DNA of 64,000 nt from an uncultured bacterium (GCA_905215805.1 CAJMRL010000009.1:24498-88497), one strand, 5' to 3'. Shown: positions 42,287 to 51,615, counted from the stretch's first letter. A program made the numbers and translations. The notes: generated by a model not told the origin, from the sequence alone.

Positions 42287-43567
42287 GTGAATAAAAATCA
42301 ATATATACAAAAGAATTTTAATATTTCTGACAGTGTATTAGATCTTATAGACCGCGCCGAAAATGATATACGACCTTATTTGCAACATATAGACGAAATT
42401 GCTGAGATCAATCAATACAAGGTCATGAAGGCATTTTCCGATAATAGGGTATCTGAAACTCACCTCCTCCCCACTACCGGCTACGGCTATGATGATTTAG
42501 GACGGGATACGCTTGATAAGGTATTTGCACAAGCGTTTGAGGCTGAGGACGCTCTTGTACGCCACACCTTTGTAAACGGAACTCATACCATAACAACAGC
42601 TCTTTATGCGGTGCTCCGTCCCGGAGATACACTCTTTGCCATCACCGGAAAGCCCTACGACACACTTGAGGAAGCTATCGGTATCAGCGGAACTCCCGGA
42701 CACGGCTCATTAAAAGATTTCGGGATCGAATACTGCGAGGCAGAGCTGACAAGTAACGGGCTCCCCGATTTTGATGAAATCCGAAAGGTTCTCACTTCAA
42801 AAAAAATCCGCGCCGTTGAAATACAGCGTTCAAAAGGCTATGGCTGGCGTCCGACATACTCGGCAGAATATATCGGAGAAATCGTAAAATTCGTTAAAGA
42901 TATTTCTCCTGATACAATTTGTATAGTAGACAACTGCTACGGCGAGTTTGTTGACGCTCATGAACCCACCTATTACGGCGCAGACCTTATTGCCGGTTCT
43001 CTTATAAAGAATCCTGGCGGAGGTCTTGCGCTTACCGGCGGCTATATTGCCGGAAGACATGACCTGATAGAATTGTGTGCCTACAGGCTTACCTGTGTCG
43101 GCATAGGCAAGGAATGCGGAGCTTCTGTAGGCATGAACCGCAATATGTACCAAGGCTTCTTTATGGCCCCGCATATAACGGCTCAGGCATTAAAGGCGGC
43201 GGTATTATGTTCAGCAGTCCTTGATAAAATGGGCTGTGAGGTAGATCCGCGTCCGGATGAAATAAGACATGATATAATACAGTCGATAAAATTTGAAAGT
43301 CCCGAAAAGGTAATTGCTTTCTGTCAGGGAATACAAAAGGGAGCTCCGGTTGACAGCTTTGTCGTTCCTGAACCTTGGGACATGCCGGGGTATCAGGATC
43401 AGGTCATAATGGCGGCAGGCGCTTTTGTTCAGGGAGCGTCAATAGAGCTTTCTGCTGACGCACCGATGAAAGCTCCTTATATTGCATACATGCAGGGCGG
43501 ACTTACTTATGAATCAGCTAAGCTCGGTATTATGGTAGCCGCTCAAAAGCTTTCAGAGGTAATGTGA
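42287..43567 (+). CDS. Methionine gamma-lyase family PLP enzyme (aluminium-resistance protein type)
   Basis: About 426 residues matching PF06838 (YnbB-like). ETHLLPTTGYGYDDLGRDTLDKVFAQ near the start is a family hallmark, CIVDNCYGEF carries the PLP-contacting Asp, and GSLIKNPGGG the PLP Lys. The in-vivo substrate is not established; members are named from similarity to Cys/Met lyases. I favour a GTG start at 42287 (GGAGG 7 nt upstream) over an ATG at 42263 that overlaps the previous stop. It overlaps the MOSC gene at its 3' end (TGATG). Confidence 0.9.
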   Translation: MNKNQYIQKNFNISDSVLDLIDRAENDIRPYLQHIDEIAEINQYKVMKAFSDNRVSETHLLPTTGYGYDDLGRDTLDKVFAQAFEAEDALVRHTFVNGTHTITTALYAVLRPGDTLFAITGKPYDTLEEAIGISGTPGHGSLKDFGIEYCEAELTSNGLPDFDEIRKVLTSKKIRAVEIQRSKGYGWRPTYSAEYIGEIVKFVKDISPDTICIVDNCYGEFVDAHEPTYYGADLIAGSLIKNPGGGLALTGGYIAGRHDLIELCAYRLTCVGIGKECGASVGMNRNMYQGFFMAPHITAQALKAAVLCSAVLDKMGCEVDPRPDEIRHDIIQSIKFESPEKVIAFCQGIQKGAPVDSFVVPEPWDMPGYQDQVIMAAGAFVQGASIELSADAPMKAPYIAYMQGGLTYESAKLGIMVAAQKLSEVM

Positions 43568-44001
43568 TGGGTTGTATTAAAGCAATATGTATAAGCGAGC
43601 GGCGAGGAACTGAAAAAAAGCCTATTTCCTCTGCTGAGCTTATAGAAAATTTCGGAATCTGCGGCGATGCCCATGCCGGAAACTGGCATCGTCAAGTAAG
43701 CCTTTTAAGCTACGAGGCAATCGAGGCATTTAAAGCAGACGGAGCGGATGTGCATGACGGCTCATTCGGTGAAAATATTATTGTCGAGGGGATAGACTGG
43801 GATAAACTCTCACCCGGAGTAAGGCTTTCATGCGCTGATGCTGTTCTTGAAATTACGCAGATAGGAAAAGAATGTCATTCTCATTGCGAAATATTTAAAA
43901 AAATGGGCGTATGTATAATGCCGAAAAAGGGTGTATTTGCTAAGGTAATTAAAGGAGACATTATACATTCCGGAGATAAAATAGATATTATCGATAAATG
44001 A
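43567..44001 (+). CDS. MOSC-domain protein
   Basis: 144 residues covering one MOSC domain: IENFGICGDAHAGNWHRQVSLLSYEAIEAF, DGSFGENIIVEGIDW and IGKECHSHCEIFKKMGVCIMPKKGVFAKVI with four Cys. MOSC domains bind or deliver the molybdenum cofactor or its sulfur. The start ATG at 43567 shares bases with the previous stop, so translation is coupled. It is followed 21 nt later by a MoeA-like gene, which supports a molybdenum-linked role, although no moa genes or molybdoenzyme are in the window. Confidence 0.9.
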   Translation: MGCIKAICISERRGTEKKPISSAELIENFGICGDAHAGNWHRQVSLLSYEAIEAFKADGADVHDGSFGENIIVEGIDWDKLSPGVRLSCADAVLEITQIGKECHSHCEIFKKMGVCIMPKKGVFAKVIKGDIIHSGDKIDIIDK

Positions 44002-44022
44002 GCAGATTGGAGGGATTTCTCC

Positions 44023-45042
44023 GTGAAAAAAATAAAAACAGAAAACGCTATAGGAACCGCCCTTTGCCATGATGTCACACAAATAATCCCCGGTGTTATG
44101 AAGGGATCTATATTTAAAAAGGGACACATCATTACAGAAGCAGATATACCTACTTTACTTGACATAGGCAAGCATCATGTATATGTATATGACCTTAATG
44201 ACGGTTATATACACGAAAACGATGCTGCAAATCATATGGCTGCCGCCGTACGCGGCGGCGGAATCAAGCTTACAGATGTATCTGAGGGAAAAATAAGCTT
44301 TAAAGCCGAATATGATGGAGTTCTTAAAATAAAACGCGAGGCAGTTCTTGAGCTTAATTCGCAGCCGGAAATATGCCTTGCCGTTATAAATCCGGACAGA
44401 GCGGTTAAATCTGGTTCTCTGCTTGGCGGCTGTCGTGTTATACCGCTTGCCGTAGAAAAAGACGTTATCGAACACTTTGAAAATACCGCCGCAAAATTCG
44501 GCGGCAGCATTATGGAGGTTCGACCGTTCAAGCCTTTCCGTATAGGAGTTGTTACAACCGGCGAGGAAATACGCTCCGGAAGAATAAAGGATGCTTTCGG
44601 CGATGTTCTTAAAAACAAAGCTGCAGAAACCGGCTCGGTAATTACAAAGCAGATTTTTGCCGGTGATGACCGCACATTTATCACTCAATCTATAAACGAG
44701 CTTTTAAATTCAGATGCGGATATGGTATATGTCACCGGAGGAATGTCCGTTGATCCGGATGATGTCACGCCGGGTGCAATACGCGACTGCGGCGGTGAAG
44801 TAATAACCTATGGCGCGCCGGTCCTGCCCGGAGCAATGTTTATGCTTTCATACGTAAACGGTAAGCCTGTAGTCGGACTTCCAAGCTGCGTCATGTATGC
44901 AAAGCGCACAATATACGACCTCATTATTCCGAGAATAATAACCGGGGAAAGAATATCCCGTAATGATATAGTCAAGCTTTCCATAGGCGGTCAATGCGAG
45001 GGCTGCGAAACATGCCGTTATCCGCAATGCGGATTTATTTAA
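44023..45042 (+). CDS. MoeA-like molybdopterin-binding protein with C-terminal Cys cluster
   Basis: A 339-residue protein. The MoCF-biosynthesis domain spans about 165-310: RIGVVTTGEEIRSGRI, VITKQIFAGDD, MVYVTGGMSVDPDDVTPGAI and VVGLPSCVMYAKRTIYDL. The N-terminal part (1-150) is a partial MoeA-like region. The last 18 residues carry a Cys-rich tail, CEGCETCRYPQCGF. It starts at GTG (44023) with GGAGGG 8 nt upstream. Probable role: molybdenum insertion or cofactor handling with the adjacent MOSC protein; it is shorter than standard MoeA (about 400 residues). Confidence 0.86.
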   Translation: MKKIKTENAIGTALCHDVTQIIPGVMKGSIFKKGHIITEADIPTLLDIGKHHVYVYDLNDGYIHENDAANHMAAAVRGGGIKLTDVSEGKISFKAEYDGVLKIKREAVLELNSQPEICLAVINPDRAVKSGSLLGGCRVIPLAVEKDVIEHFENTAAKFGGSIMEVRPFKPFRIGVVTTGEEIRSGRIKDAFGDVLKNKAAETGSVITKQIFAGDDRTFITQSINELLNSDADMVYVTGGMSVDPDDVTPGAIRDCGGEVITYGAPVLPGAMFMLSYVNGKPVVGLPSCVMYAKRTIYDLIIPRIITGERISRNDIVKLSIGGQCEGCETCRYPQCGFI

Positions 45043-45084
45043 AAAAATGCGTCTGCACTTAATAACCAGTGCAGGCGCATTTTT
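45043..45084. terminator. Bidirectional terminator between the MoeA-like gene and pepP
   Basis: AAAAATGCG paired with CGCATTTTT, extended by CTGCACT/AGTGCAG after one wobble pair, with an 8-nt loop. It serves both converging genes. Confidence 0.88.
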
Positions 45085-46136
45085 CATATAATTATAAGCT
45101 CCTTTGGTGAATGCGTAAGATCATTTATCCCATCATCAGTAACTGCTACTAAATCCTCTATACGCACTCCGCCGAAATTCTCCACATATATCCCCGGTTC
45201 GACCGTGATTACATGACCTTTTTCCACTATATCTTCACACTTAGGTGAAAACGAGGGCATTTCATGAATTTCTATTCCAACGCTGTGACCAAGTCCATGA
45301 CCAAAATTTCTTCCGTAACCGGCATCATGTATTACCTTCCTTGCCGCAGCGTCAACCTCCGAGCATTTTATACCCGGACGTATTATTTCCAATGCTGCTT
45401 TCTGTGCCTTAAGTACCGTATCATATATTTCCTTCTGCTTTTCATCCGGATTTCCGAATACAACCGTCCTCGTCATATCCGAGCAATATCCTTTATATAT
45501 ACATCCAAAATCAAGCGTCAGAAAATCTCCTTTTTCTATAAGCTTTTCACTTGCCATACCATGCGGCATTGCGCTTCTTTTTCCGGACGCGGCTATGGTA
45601 TCAAAAGACAGCGCCGATGCTCCCTGCTCCTTCATAAAGCTCTCAAGCATAAGTGCAACTTTTCTCTCGCTCATTCCAACATGAAGCTTATCCAAAATAT
45701 AGCTAAATGCCATATCCCCTATTTTCTCTGCCTCCGCTATCGTCTTTATTTCATCCTCGTCCTTTATGCGCCTTAACCAATTAATCTGCTTGCTCATTTC
45801 AACAAGCTCCTGACGGTCGCCCGTTTTATTTCTTAAGCTTCGGTACTGCTTTACCGACATAACATTTTCTTCATAGCCGATATAGCTTGTGTGTATCATT
45901 TTAAAAATCTCGTCAAAGCCTGTGGTTATATCCACGACTTCAAAATCCGGTGCCTGCTCATGCGCCTGAATTGTATAGCGCGAATCGGTTATTAAAAGCT
46001 GTCTGTCATGAGATATAAGCAAATACGCGTCACCGGATGTAAAACCGCTGTAATAAAAAATATTCGGATAGCTCGAAATAAGCGCCGATTCATTATCATG
46101 CAGAGTACTCCTCAGCTTATCTATTCTTTGTTTCAT
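45084..46136 (-). CDS. pepP: Xaa-Pro aminopeptidase (M24 family)
   Basis: A two-metal peptidase that removes an N-terminal residue before proline. The creatinase-like N-terminal domain spans about 1-120; the M24 metal ligands are in DFGCIYKGYCSDMTRT, HGLGHSVGIEIHE, VEPGIYVE and a final Glu in GGVRIEDL. The ATG at 46136 has GGAGG 9 nt upstream and lies inside the 3' end of aroQ; the longer frame lacks support. 350 residues is normal. Last gene of the pyrH-to-pepP run. Confidence 0.94.
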   Translation of the reverse strand: MKQRIDKLRSTLHDNESALISSYPNIFYYSGFTSGDAYLLISHDRQLLITDSRYTIQAHEQAPDFEVVDITTGFDEIFKMIHTSYIGYEENVMSVKQYRSLRNKTGDRQELVEMSKQINWLRRIKDEDEIKTIAEAEKIGDMAFSYILDKLHVGMSERKVALMLESFMKEQGASALSFDTIAASGKRSAMPHGMASEKLIEKGDFLTLDFGCIYKGYCSDMTRTVVFGNPDEKQKEIYDTVLKAQKAALEIIRPGIKCSEVDAAARKVIHDAGYGRNFGHGLGHSVGIEIHEMPSFSPKCEDIVEKGHVITVEPGIYVENFGGVRIEDLVAVTDDGINDLTHSPKELIII

Positions 46137-46554
46137 CAACAAGCGCCTCCAATGCCAAAACATATCCCTTAAATCCCAAACCGCATATTTGACCTATACA
46201 TTCGGGAACAGTCACAGAATGATGTCTGAACTCTTCCCGTTTATGTATATTGGAAATATGAACCTCTATAGCCGGCAGCTTTACCGAACCGAGCGCATCG
46301 CGTATAGCGTAAGAATAATGCGTAAACGCACCGGGATTCATGATTATCCCATCATAGACGCCCAGAGCCTGCTGTATCTTTGTGCATATATCGCCCTCGT
46401 AATTGCTTTGATAAAAATCCACCTCAACACCCAGCTCATGCGCTCTTTCACTTACATATTTTTCAAGATCCGCAAGTGTGCTTTTTCCGTATATGCCCGG
46501 CTCCCTTATACCGAGCATATTCAGATTTACACCGTTAATCACCAGATATTTCAT
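46117..46554 (-). CDS. aroQ: 3-dehydroquinate dehydratase, type II
   Basis: Dehydrates 3-dehydroquinate to 3-dehydroshikimate in the shikimate pathway. 145 residues with INGVNLNMLGIREPGIYG (catalytic Arg and Tyr region), QSNYEGDI, IIMNPGAFTHYSYAIRDAL, EVHISNIHKREEFRHHS and GFKGYVLAL. It overlaps the end of ispG by 4 nt and its end overlaps pepP by 20 nt, so all three are translationally linked. Confidence 0.96.
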   Translation of the reverse strand: MKYLVINGVNLNMLGIREPGIYGKSTLADLEKYVSERAHELGVEVDFYQSNYEGDICTKIQQALGVYDGIIMNPGAFTHYSYAIRDALGSVKLPAIEVHISNIHKREEFRHHSVTVPECIGQICGLGFKGYVLALEALVDETKNR

Positions 46555-47588
46555 AATTTTTCAACTTCCTTCATCAATTCTTCCACCGCAACAGCTTCCG
46601 GTACCTTTCTGAGTATCTTTCCATGACTGAAAATAAGACACTCTCCTTTTCCTCCGGCAAGACCTATATCAGCATCCCTTGCTTCTCCCGGTCCGTTTAC
46701 TGCGCATCCCATTACAGCTACCTTAATATGTTTATCAAGCTTTGCAACACGCTTTTCAACCTCGGAAGCAATTGAAATAAGGTCAATCTGTGTACGTCCG
46801 CAGGTCGGGCATGAAACGAACTCAACTCCTGATTTTCTCAGCTCAAGAATACGCAGTATATCGTATGCCGCATATACCTCCTCAACAGGATCAGCGCTCA
46901 ATGAAACCCTTATTGTATCGCCTATTCCCTCCGAAAGCAGTGCGCCTATGCCGACAGCTGACTTTATCGTACCACTTCTGACTGTTCCCGCCTCCGTAAC
47001 TCCTACATGCAGAGGAATATCAGAAATGGCATTGAATTTCCTGTATGCCTCAAGCATTTTCGGAACATTCGATACCTTAATCGACACGACAATATCGTTA
47101 AAATTCAGCTCGTCAAGTATTGCAATATGCCCCAGCGCACTTTCAACCAATGCATCAGCAGTCACCGAACCATATTTTTCAAGCAAATTCTTTTCAAGAG
47201 AGCCGCCGTTTACGCCTATTCTTATCGGTATTCCTCCCGCCTTTGCCATATCGACAACCGCCTTTACACGCTCCTTGCTGCCTATATTACCGGGATTTAT
47301 TCTTACCTTATCAGCGCCGTTCTTCATGCTTTCCAATGCAAGCTTATAATCAAAATGAATATCAACGACCAGCGGAATATGAATCTGCTCTTTTATTTTT
47401 TTTATAGCCTCTGCCGCCTCCATATCCGGAACAGCCACACGGATTATCTCGCATCCCGCCTCTTCAAGCTTTAAAATCTGATTTACCGTAGCTTTTACAT
47501 CACGTGTATCCGTGTTGCACATGGACTGTATCGCAACCGGATTATTTCCTCCTATTTTTACTCCGCCTATATTTACCTCTCGTTTCAT
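46551..47588 (-). CDS. ispG: 4-hydroxy-3-methylbut-2-enyl diphosphate synthase
   Basis: The penultimate enzyme of the MEP isoprenoid pathway, a [4Fe-4S] reductase. The barrel domain begins NPVAIQSMCNTDTRD and has DIHFDYKLALES; the cluster ligands are in VSCPTCGRTQ and MGCAVNGPGEARDAD. 345 residues is the usual bacterial length. AGGAG precedes the ATG. It lies after rseP and before aroQ. Confidence 0.97.
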   Translation of the reverse strand: MKREVNIGGVKIGGNNPVAIQSMCNTDTRDVKATVNQILKLEEAGCEIIRVAVPDMEAAEAIKKIKEQIHIPLVVDIHFDYKLALESMKNGADKVRINPGNIGSKERVKAVVDMAKAGGIPIRIGVNGGSLEKNLLEKYGSVTADALVESALGHIAILDELNFNDIVVSIKVSNVPKMLEAYRKFNAISDIPLHVGVTEAGTVRSGTIKSAVGIGALLSEGIGDTIRVSLSADPVEEVYAAYDILRILELRKSGVEFVSCPTCGRTQIDLISIASEVEKRVAKLDKHIKVAVMGCAVNGPGEARDADIGLAGGKGECLIFSHGKILRKVPEAVAVEELMKEVEKL

Positions 47589-47623
47589 ATTGTTCTCCTA
47601 ATTATTCGTCCCTGTAACTAAAA

Positions 47624-48775
47624 TTATCTTCCAAATAATCTCATAATATCGTTAAACGAAACAAATATGATAAGACCAAATAACAGCATCATGCCTATAG
47701 CATGGACCATACCTTCTTTTTCCGGCGGAATAGGCTTTCTTCTTATCATTTCTATAAGCATAAAGAACAGTCTTCCTCCGTCAAGAGCCGGTATCGGCAA
47801 AAGATTGAACACACCTAAATTTATCGTAAGCAGAGCTATGAGATTAAGAACATACATAAACGAATCCTCTCCCGAGTTTACCGCCGTATTGACCTCGCTT
47901 ACTATCCCAACAGGTCCCGCCATTTGATCCACGCCTATTTTCCCTGTTATCATCTGCCATAGCGATTGATATACAAGCTTTACAACAAAGCGCGTTTCAT
48001 TCCATGCCTCTCTCCAGACATTGCCGAAATTTATATCCTCCATAACAGGCTTAAATCCTATAAGATAATTAGTATACGTGCTTACCTGACCGATCGTTGA
48101 TTCATCCTTGGGCATATCTTCAGTATAGTCATAATGCTCTACACTGTCATAGCCGTTTATAGACGTCGCTATATCAATACCGTTTTCGGTTATACTCTGA
48201 ACAATTACCTGTTCCGTTGCCTTTGTGTTAAAGGTAAGCGTTTCTCCGTCACGTTTTACCTTAAGCTCAACCTCGCTGCCCTTGCTGAAATCCTGCTTAT
48301 AAAGCGTTATATCATCATAGAAGCTTATATTGTGACCATTTATTTCTACTATTTTGTCACCCGGCAAAACGCCCGACTGCTCCAAATAACTGTGCTCTAC
48401 AACACTCTCCACAACATTTGTGGCTACAGGCGAATTCATCGGTACTATAATAAGAAACAGTACAAATCCCAATATTACATTGAACACTCCGCCCGCCATA
48501 ACCACAAGAAACCGTTTCCACACCGCCTGCTTGTAAAATGCTCCCGGATCATCGCTGCCTCCGTCCTCACCGTCAAATTTGCAGTAGCCTCCAAACGGTA
48601 TAACTCTTAATGAATACTGTGTCTTTGTTTTCTTGCTCTTTAGTATGGCAGGACCGAAGCCTATTGAATATTCAAGTATATTAAATTTCAAAAGTCGTCC
48701 CACAATGAAATGACCGAATTCATGCAATGAAACCATTACAAGAAACATTAAAATTGTTACAATAGCCGTTACCAA
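47624..48775 (-). CDS. rseP: RIP zinc metalloprotease RseP (site-2 protease family)
   Basis: An intramembrane protease that cuts signalling proteins and signal-peptide remnants. HEFGH lies at residues 18-22 in the first helix, followed by FNILEYSIGFGP and IPFGGYCKF; one PDZ domain (about 120-195, SYLEQSGVLPGDKIVEING) and the C-terminal PIPALDGGRLFF metal-ligand motif complete it. 383 residues. The start is a TTG (48775) with AAGGGG 7 nt upstream. It sits between dxr and ispG, its usual place. Confidence 0.96.
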   Translation of the reverse strand: MVTAIVTILMFLVMVSLHEFGHFIVGRLLKFNILEYSIGFGPAILKSKKTKTQYSLRVIPFGGYCKFDGEDGGSDDPGAFYKQAVWKRFLVVMAGGVFNVILGFVLFLIIVPMNSPVATNVVESVVEHSYLEQSGVLPGDKIVEINGHNISFYDDITLYKQDFSKGSEVELKVKRDGETLTFNTKATEQVIVQSITENGIDIATSINGYDSVEHYDYTEDMPKDESTIGQVSTYTNYLIGFKPVMEDINFGNVWREAWNETRFVVKLVYQSLWQMITGKIGVDQMAGPVGIVSEVNTAVNSGEDSFMYVLNLIALLTINLGVFNLLPIPALDGGRLFFMLIEMIRRKPIPPEKEGMVHAIGMMLLFGLIIFVSFNDIMRLFGR

Positions 48776-48789
48776 AAAATCGCCCCTTG

Positions 48790-49917
48790 CTACATACTCC
48801 TTACCTGAGCATCCGTTTCCAGTATTTGCTCAAGCGTAGGATTTTGAATATTTTTAAATTTATCCATAGCTTCCGCTATAAACTCGGCTATGCCGAGATA
48901 TGAAAGCTCGCCTTTCATAAACCGCTCTACGGCAGCCTCGTCCGCGCTGTTAAATACAGTCGGCAAAAGACCGCCCTCGCGCCCTGCTCTTTTAGCAAGC
49001 TCCAATGCAAAAAATGTTTCCGTATCCGGCTCTTCGAAAGTAAGAGAACCATACTTGAGTAAATCAAGCTCATTGTCCTTCATCGGCAGCCTTTCAGGAT
49101 AGGTCAGCGCATACTGGATAGGCAGCCGCATATCCGGCACTCCAAGCTGAGCTATGACCGCATTATCCACAAATTCGACCGCACTGTGCAGAACGCTTTG
49201 CCGGTGAACAACGACCTTTATTCTGTCAACATCAACTCCGAAAAGCCATTTTGCTTCTATGACCTCAAGCCCTTTATTTACAAGGGTAGAAGAGTCTATC
49301 GTCACCTTTGCGCCCATATCCCAGTTTGGATTTTTCATTGCCATTTCAGGAGTTACATTCATAAGCTCATCGCGCTTTTTTCCAAAAAATGTTCCTCCCG
49401 ATGCTGTAAGAATAATATTCTTTATCTCCTTACGGCTTCCCTGAAGCGACTGAAAAATAGCGCTGTGCTCGCTGTCGACGGGAAGAATCTTTACACCATA
49501 TTCCCCGGCAAGCCTTGTCACTATATGACCTCCGGTGACAAGCGTCTCCTTATTTGCAAGCGCTATATTCTTCCCCGACTTTATCGCCGCTATAGTCGGA
49601 CGCAGACCGCTTATTCCTACAACCGCCGTAACAACAGTATCTGCGCTCTTTACAGCCGCAGCCTCGTCAAGCGAATCTCTGCCGCCCAATACCTTTATAT
49701 CCGTATCGGCAAGCTTTATCCTAAGCTCCTGCGCTCTTTTTTCATTCATTACACATACAAGCTCAGGCTTAAATTCTCTCGCCTGACTTTCGAGCAAATC
49801 TATATTTGAATTAGCTGTTATAGCCGAGACCTTGATTTCAGGATATGCCCTTACGACTTCAAGAGTCTGTGTTCCTATAGAGCCTGTGGAACCGAGTATA
49901 GATATATTTTTTACCAT
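48790..49917 (-). CDS. dxr: 1-deoxy-D-xylulose 5-phosphate reductoisomerase
   Basis: The committed step of the MEP pathway, NADPH-dependent. LGSTGSIGTQTLEVV lies near residue 7, ALANKETLVTGG, LPVDSEHSAIFQSL and the catalytic-loop block NPNWDMGAKVTIDSSTLVNKGLE follow. The ATG at 49917 has GAGGA 7 nt upstream and gives 375 residues; the longer frame overlaps cdsA. It acts in the same pathway as ispG, two genes downstream. Confidence 0.97.
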   Translation of the reverse strand: MVKNISILGSTGSIGTQTLEVVRAYPEIKVSAITANSNIDLLESQAREFKPELVCVMNEKRAQELRIKLADTDIKVLGGRDSLDEAAAVKSADTVVTAVVGISGLRPTIAAIKSGKNIALANKETLVTGGHIVTRLAGEYGVKILPVDSEHSAIFQSLQGSRKEIKNIILTASGGTFFGKKRDELMNVTPEMAMKNPNWDMGAKVTIDSSTLVNKGLEVIEAKWLFGVDVDRIKVVVHRQSVLHSAVEFVDNAVIAQLGVPDMRLPIQYALTYPERLPMKDNELDLLKYGSLTFEEPDTETFFALELAKRAGREGGLLPTVFNSADEAAVERFMKGELSYLGIAEFIAEAMDKFKNIQNPTLEQILETDAQVRSM

Positions 49918-49927
49918 TTTATTTTCC

Positions 49928-50728
49928 TCATGCCGCAAACATTCTTATTATATAATATATCAGCGGAGCAATAATTATTACACTGTCAAATCTATCCATG
50001 AATCCGCCGTGACCCGGAAATATTTTTCCGTAATCCTTTACTCCGCAGTCACGCTTTACTGCCGATGCTACCAAATCGCCGAGCTGTGAAATTGCCGATG
50101 CTATAATTCCCACTCCGCCTATAACCGCATAGCCCGCAAATCCTGACAGTCCGACAATATCCATTCCCATAAGCGTTATTATAAACATATAGATCATGCA
50201 GCAAAGCATAGCTGAAAATATACCGCCTATCGCGCCTTCAACCGTCTTTTTAGGGCTTACATGCGGTATAAGCTTATGCTTTCCAAAAAGCGAGCCTGCA
50301 AAATACGCCCCCGTATCTGTTGACCATGCACATATAAAAATAATAAGCGTAGGCACAATACCAAAATCTTTGCACATGAGCGATGCGCATGACATAAATA
50401 TGCTTATGTAAAGCGTCATGAACCCTACAGAAAAAATCTCCTTATAATCTGTGCGTCTGTGCATAAATACTGTTATAATCATGAAAATCGTTACAGTAAA
50501 CGCTGCAAACGGAAGAACATCGCTCATCACCGCTCCCGCCGCAATCAATCCTCCGCATATAATTCCCGCTGCCTTTACGAGAACAGACTTTGTCATTATA
50601 TGCACACATTCATAAAGCATCGCAATTATGATTATTCCGACAGCACATTGAAAAACCATAGGCGGAGCAGCGATTACCGCCGCAAATACTGCCAGCGCAA
50701 CTACGGAAGTAATAACTCTTGTCAACAT
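49928..50728 (-). CDS. cdsA: Phosphatidate cytidylyltransferase
   Basis: A membrane enzyme that makes CDP-diacylglycerol from phosphatidic acid and CTP. 266 residues with about eight helices and the family signature SAVKRDCGVKDYGKIFPGHGGFMDRFDS near the C-terminus (metal-binding Asp residues). AGAGG is 8 nt from the ATG. It follows uppS by 15 nt. With plsY and gpsA it covers much of phospholipid precursor synthesis in the window. Confidence 0.96.
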   Translation of the reverse strand: MLTRVITSVVALAVFAAVIAAPPMVFQCAVGIIIIAMLYECVHIMTKSVLVKAAGIICGGLIAAGAVMSDVLPFAAFTVTIFMIITVFMHRRTDYKEIFSVGFMTLYISIFMSCASLMCKDFGIVPTLIIFICAWSTDTGAYFAGSLFGKHKLIPHVSPKKTVEGAIGGIFSAMLCCMIYMFIITLMGMDIVGLSGFAGYAVIGGVGIIASAISQLGDLVASAVKRDCGVKDYGKIFPGHGGFMDRFDSVIIIAPLIYYIIRMFAA

Positions 50729-50743
50729 AAACTACACCTCTAT

Positions 50744-51484
50744 TCAGACGCCGCCGAAGCGCCGTCCTCTATTTTGAAAATCCAATATTGCACGGCGCAG
50801 ATCGGACGGCTTAAAATCAGGCCAAAGCTTATGTGTAAACCACATTTCCGCATAGCTGACCTGCCACAGCATGAAATTAGAAAGTCGCATTTCCCCGCTT
50901 GTACGTATCAATAGATCAACATCCGGCTGATTGGCAGTATAAAGATGATTTTGTATATCATTTTCACATATATCTTCAATTTTTTTTCTGCCGTTACTAA
51001 CATCATTACAAATATTTTTAACAGCATTTACTATTTCTTCTCTGCCGCCGTAATTAAGCGCGATATTCATAACTATTCCCGTATTATTTTTTGTAAATTC
51101 CTCCGTCTTCACAATCTGACGGCGCATTTCCTCGGAAAGCTCTTTTCTTGAACCTATCGCTCTTATAACAACATTCTCTCCCGACAATGTTTTTTCCGCA
51201 TTTACAAGATAGTCCATAAGCAAATCCATAAGGTAATCTACCTCAGCCTTAGGACGTTTCCAATTTTCAGTTGAAAAAGCGTATACGGTTACATATTTTA
51301 CGCCCATATTATTAGCTTCGGTAATTATTTTTTTAAGAGATTCCGCTCCCGCCTTATGACCGGCGCTTCTCGGAAGTCCTCTTTTTTTCGCCCATCTTCC
51401 ATTACCATCCATAATTATTCCGATATGCTTCGGAAGATTACTGTAATCTATTTCCTGATGCAGCTTTTTTTTATTAAAAAACAT
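50744..51484 (-). CDS. uppS: Undecaprenyl diphosphate synthase (cis-prenyltransferase)
   Basis: Makes the C55 lipid carrier for wall polymer synthesis. The active-site block IGIIMDGNGRWAKKRGLPRSAGHKAG begins near residue 22, YVTVYAFSTENWKRP follows, and the C-terminal substrate motif is RTSGEMRLSNFMLWQVSYAEMWF. The ATG at 51484 has GGGGAG 8 nt upstream; an ATG six codons upstream is not supported. 246 residues. Confidence 0.97.
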   Translation of the reverse strand: MFFNKKKLHQEIDYSNLPKHIGIIMDGNGRWAKKRGLPRSAGHKAGAESLKKIITEANNMGVKYVTVYAFSTENWKRPKAEVDYLMDLLMDYLVNAEKTLSGENVVIRAIGSRKELSEEMRRQIVKTEEFTKNNTGIVMNIALNYGGREEIVNAVKNICNDVSNGRKKIEDICENDIQNHLYTANQPDVDLLIRTSGEMRLSNFMLWQVSYAEMWFTHKLWPDFKPSDLRRAILDFQNRGRRFGGV

Positions 51485-51523
51485 AAATACAGCTCCCCGC
51501 AACAGGCTGCTTATTAAATAAAA

Positions 51524-51562
51524 TGTAGGGGTTTATGTATATAATACAATCCGACCCCTACA
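51524..51562 (-). terminator. Possible terminator between frr and uppS
   Basis: A 9-bp stem, TGTAGGGGT and ACCCCTACA, with a 21-nt loop, followed by TTTATTT on the minus strand. The loop is long, so it may only partly terminate transcription from frr into uppS. I see no clear promoter between the hairpin and uppS. Confidence 0.5.
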
Positions 51563-51615
51563 AATCTGACGTAATTTCTTAATGTTCAATTACGAATATA
51601 TGCAGCCCTCAACCT

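Noticed and set aside
44155..44688. Open frames of 150 and 177 residues antisense to the MoeA-like gene
   Set aside because: They are shadows of a conserved coding region with no start signals; similar ones occur opposite rseP, dxr, gdpP and uppS.
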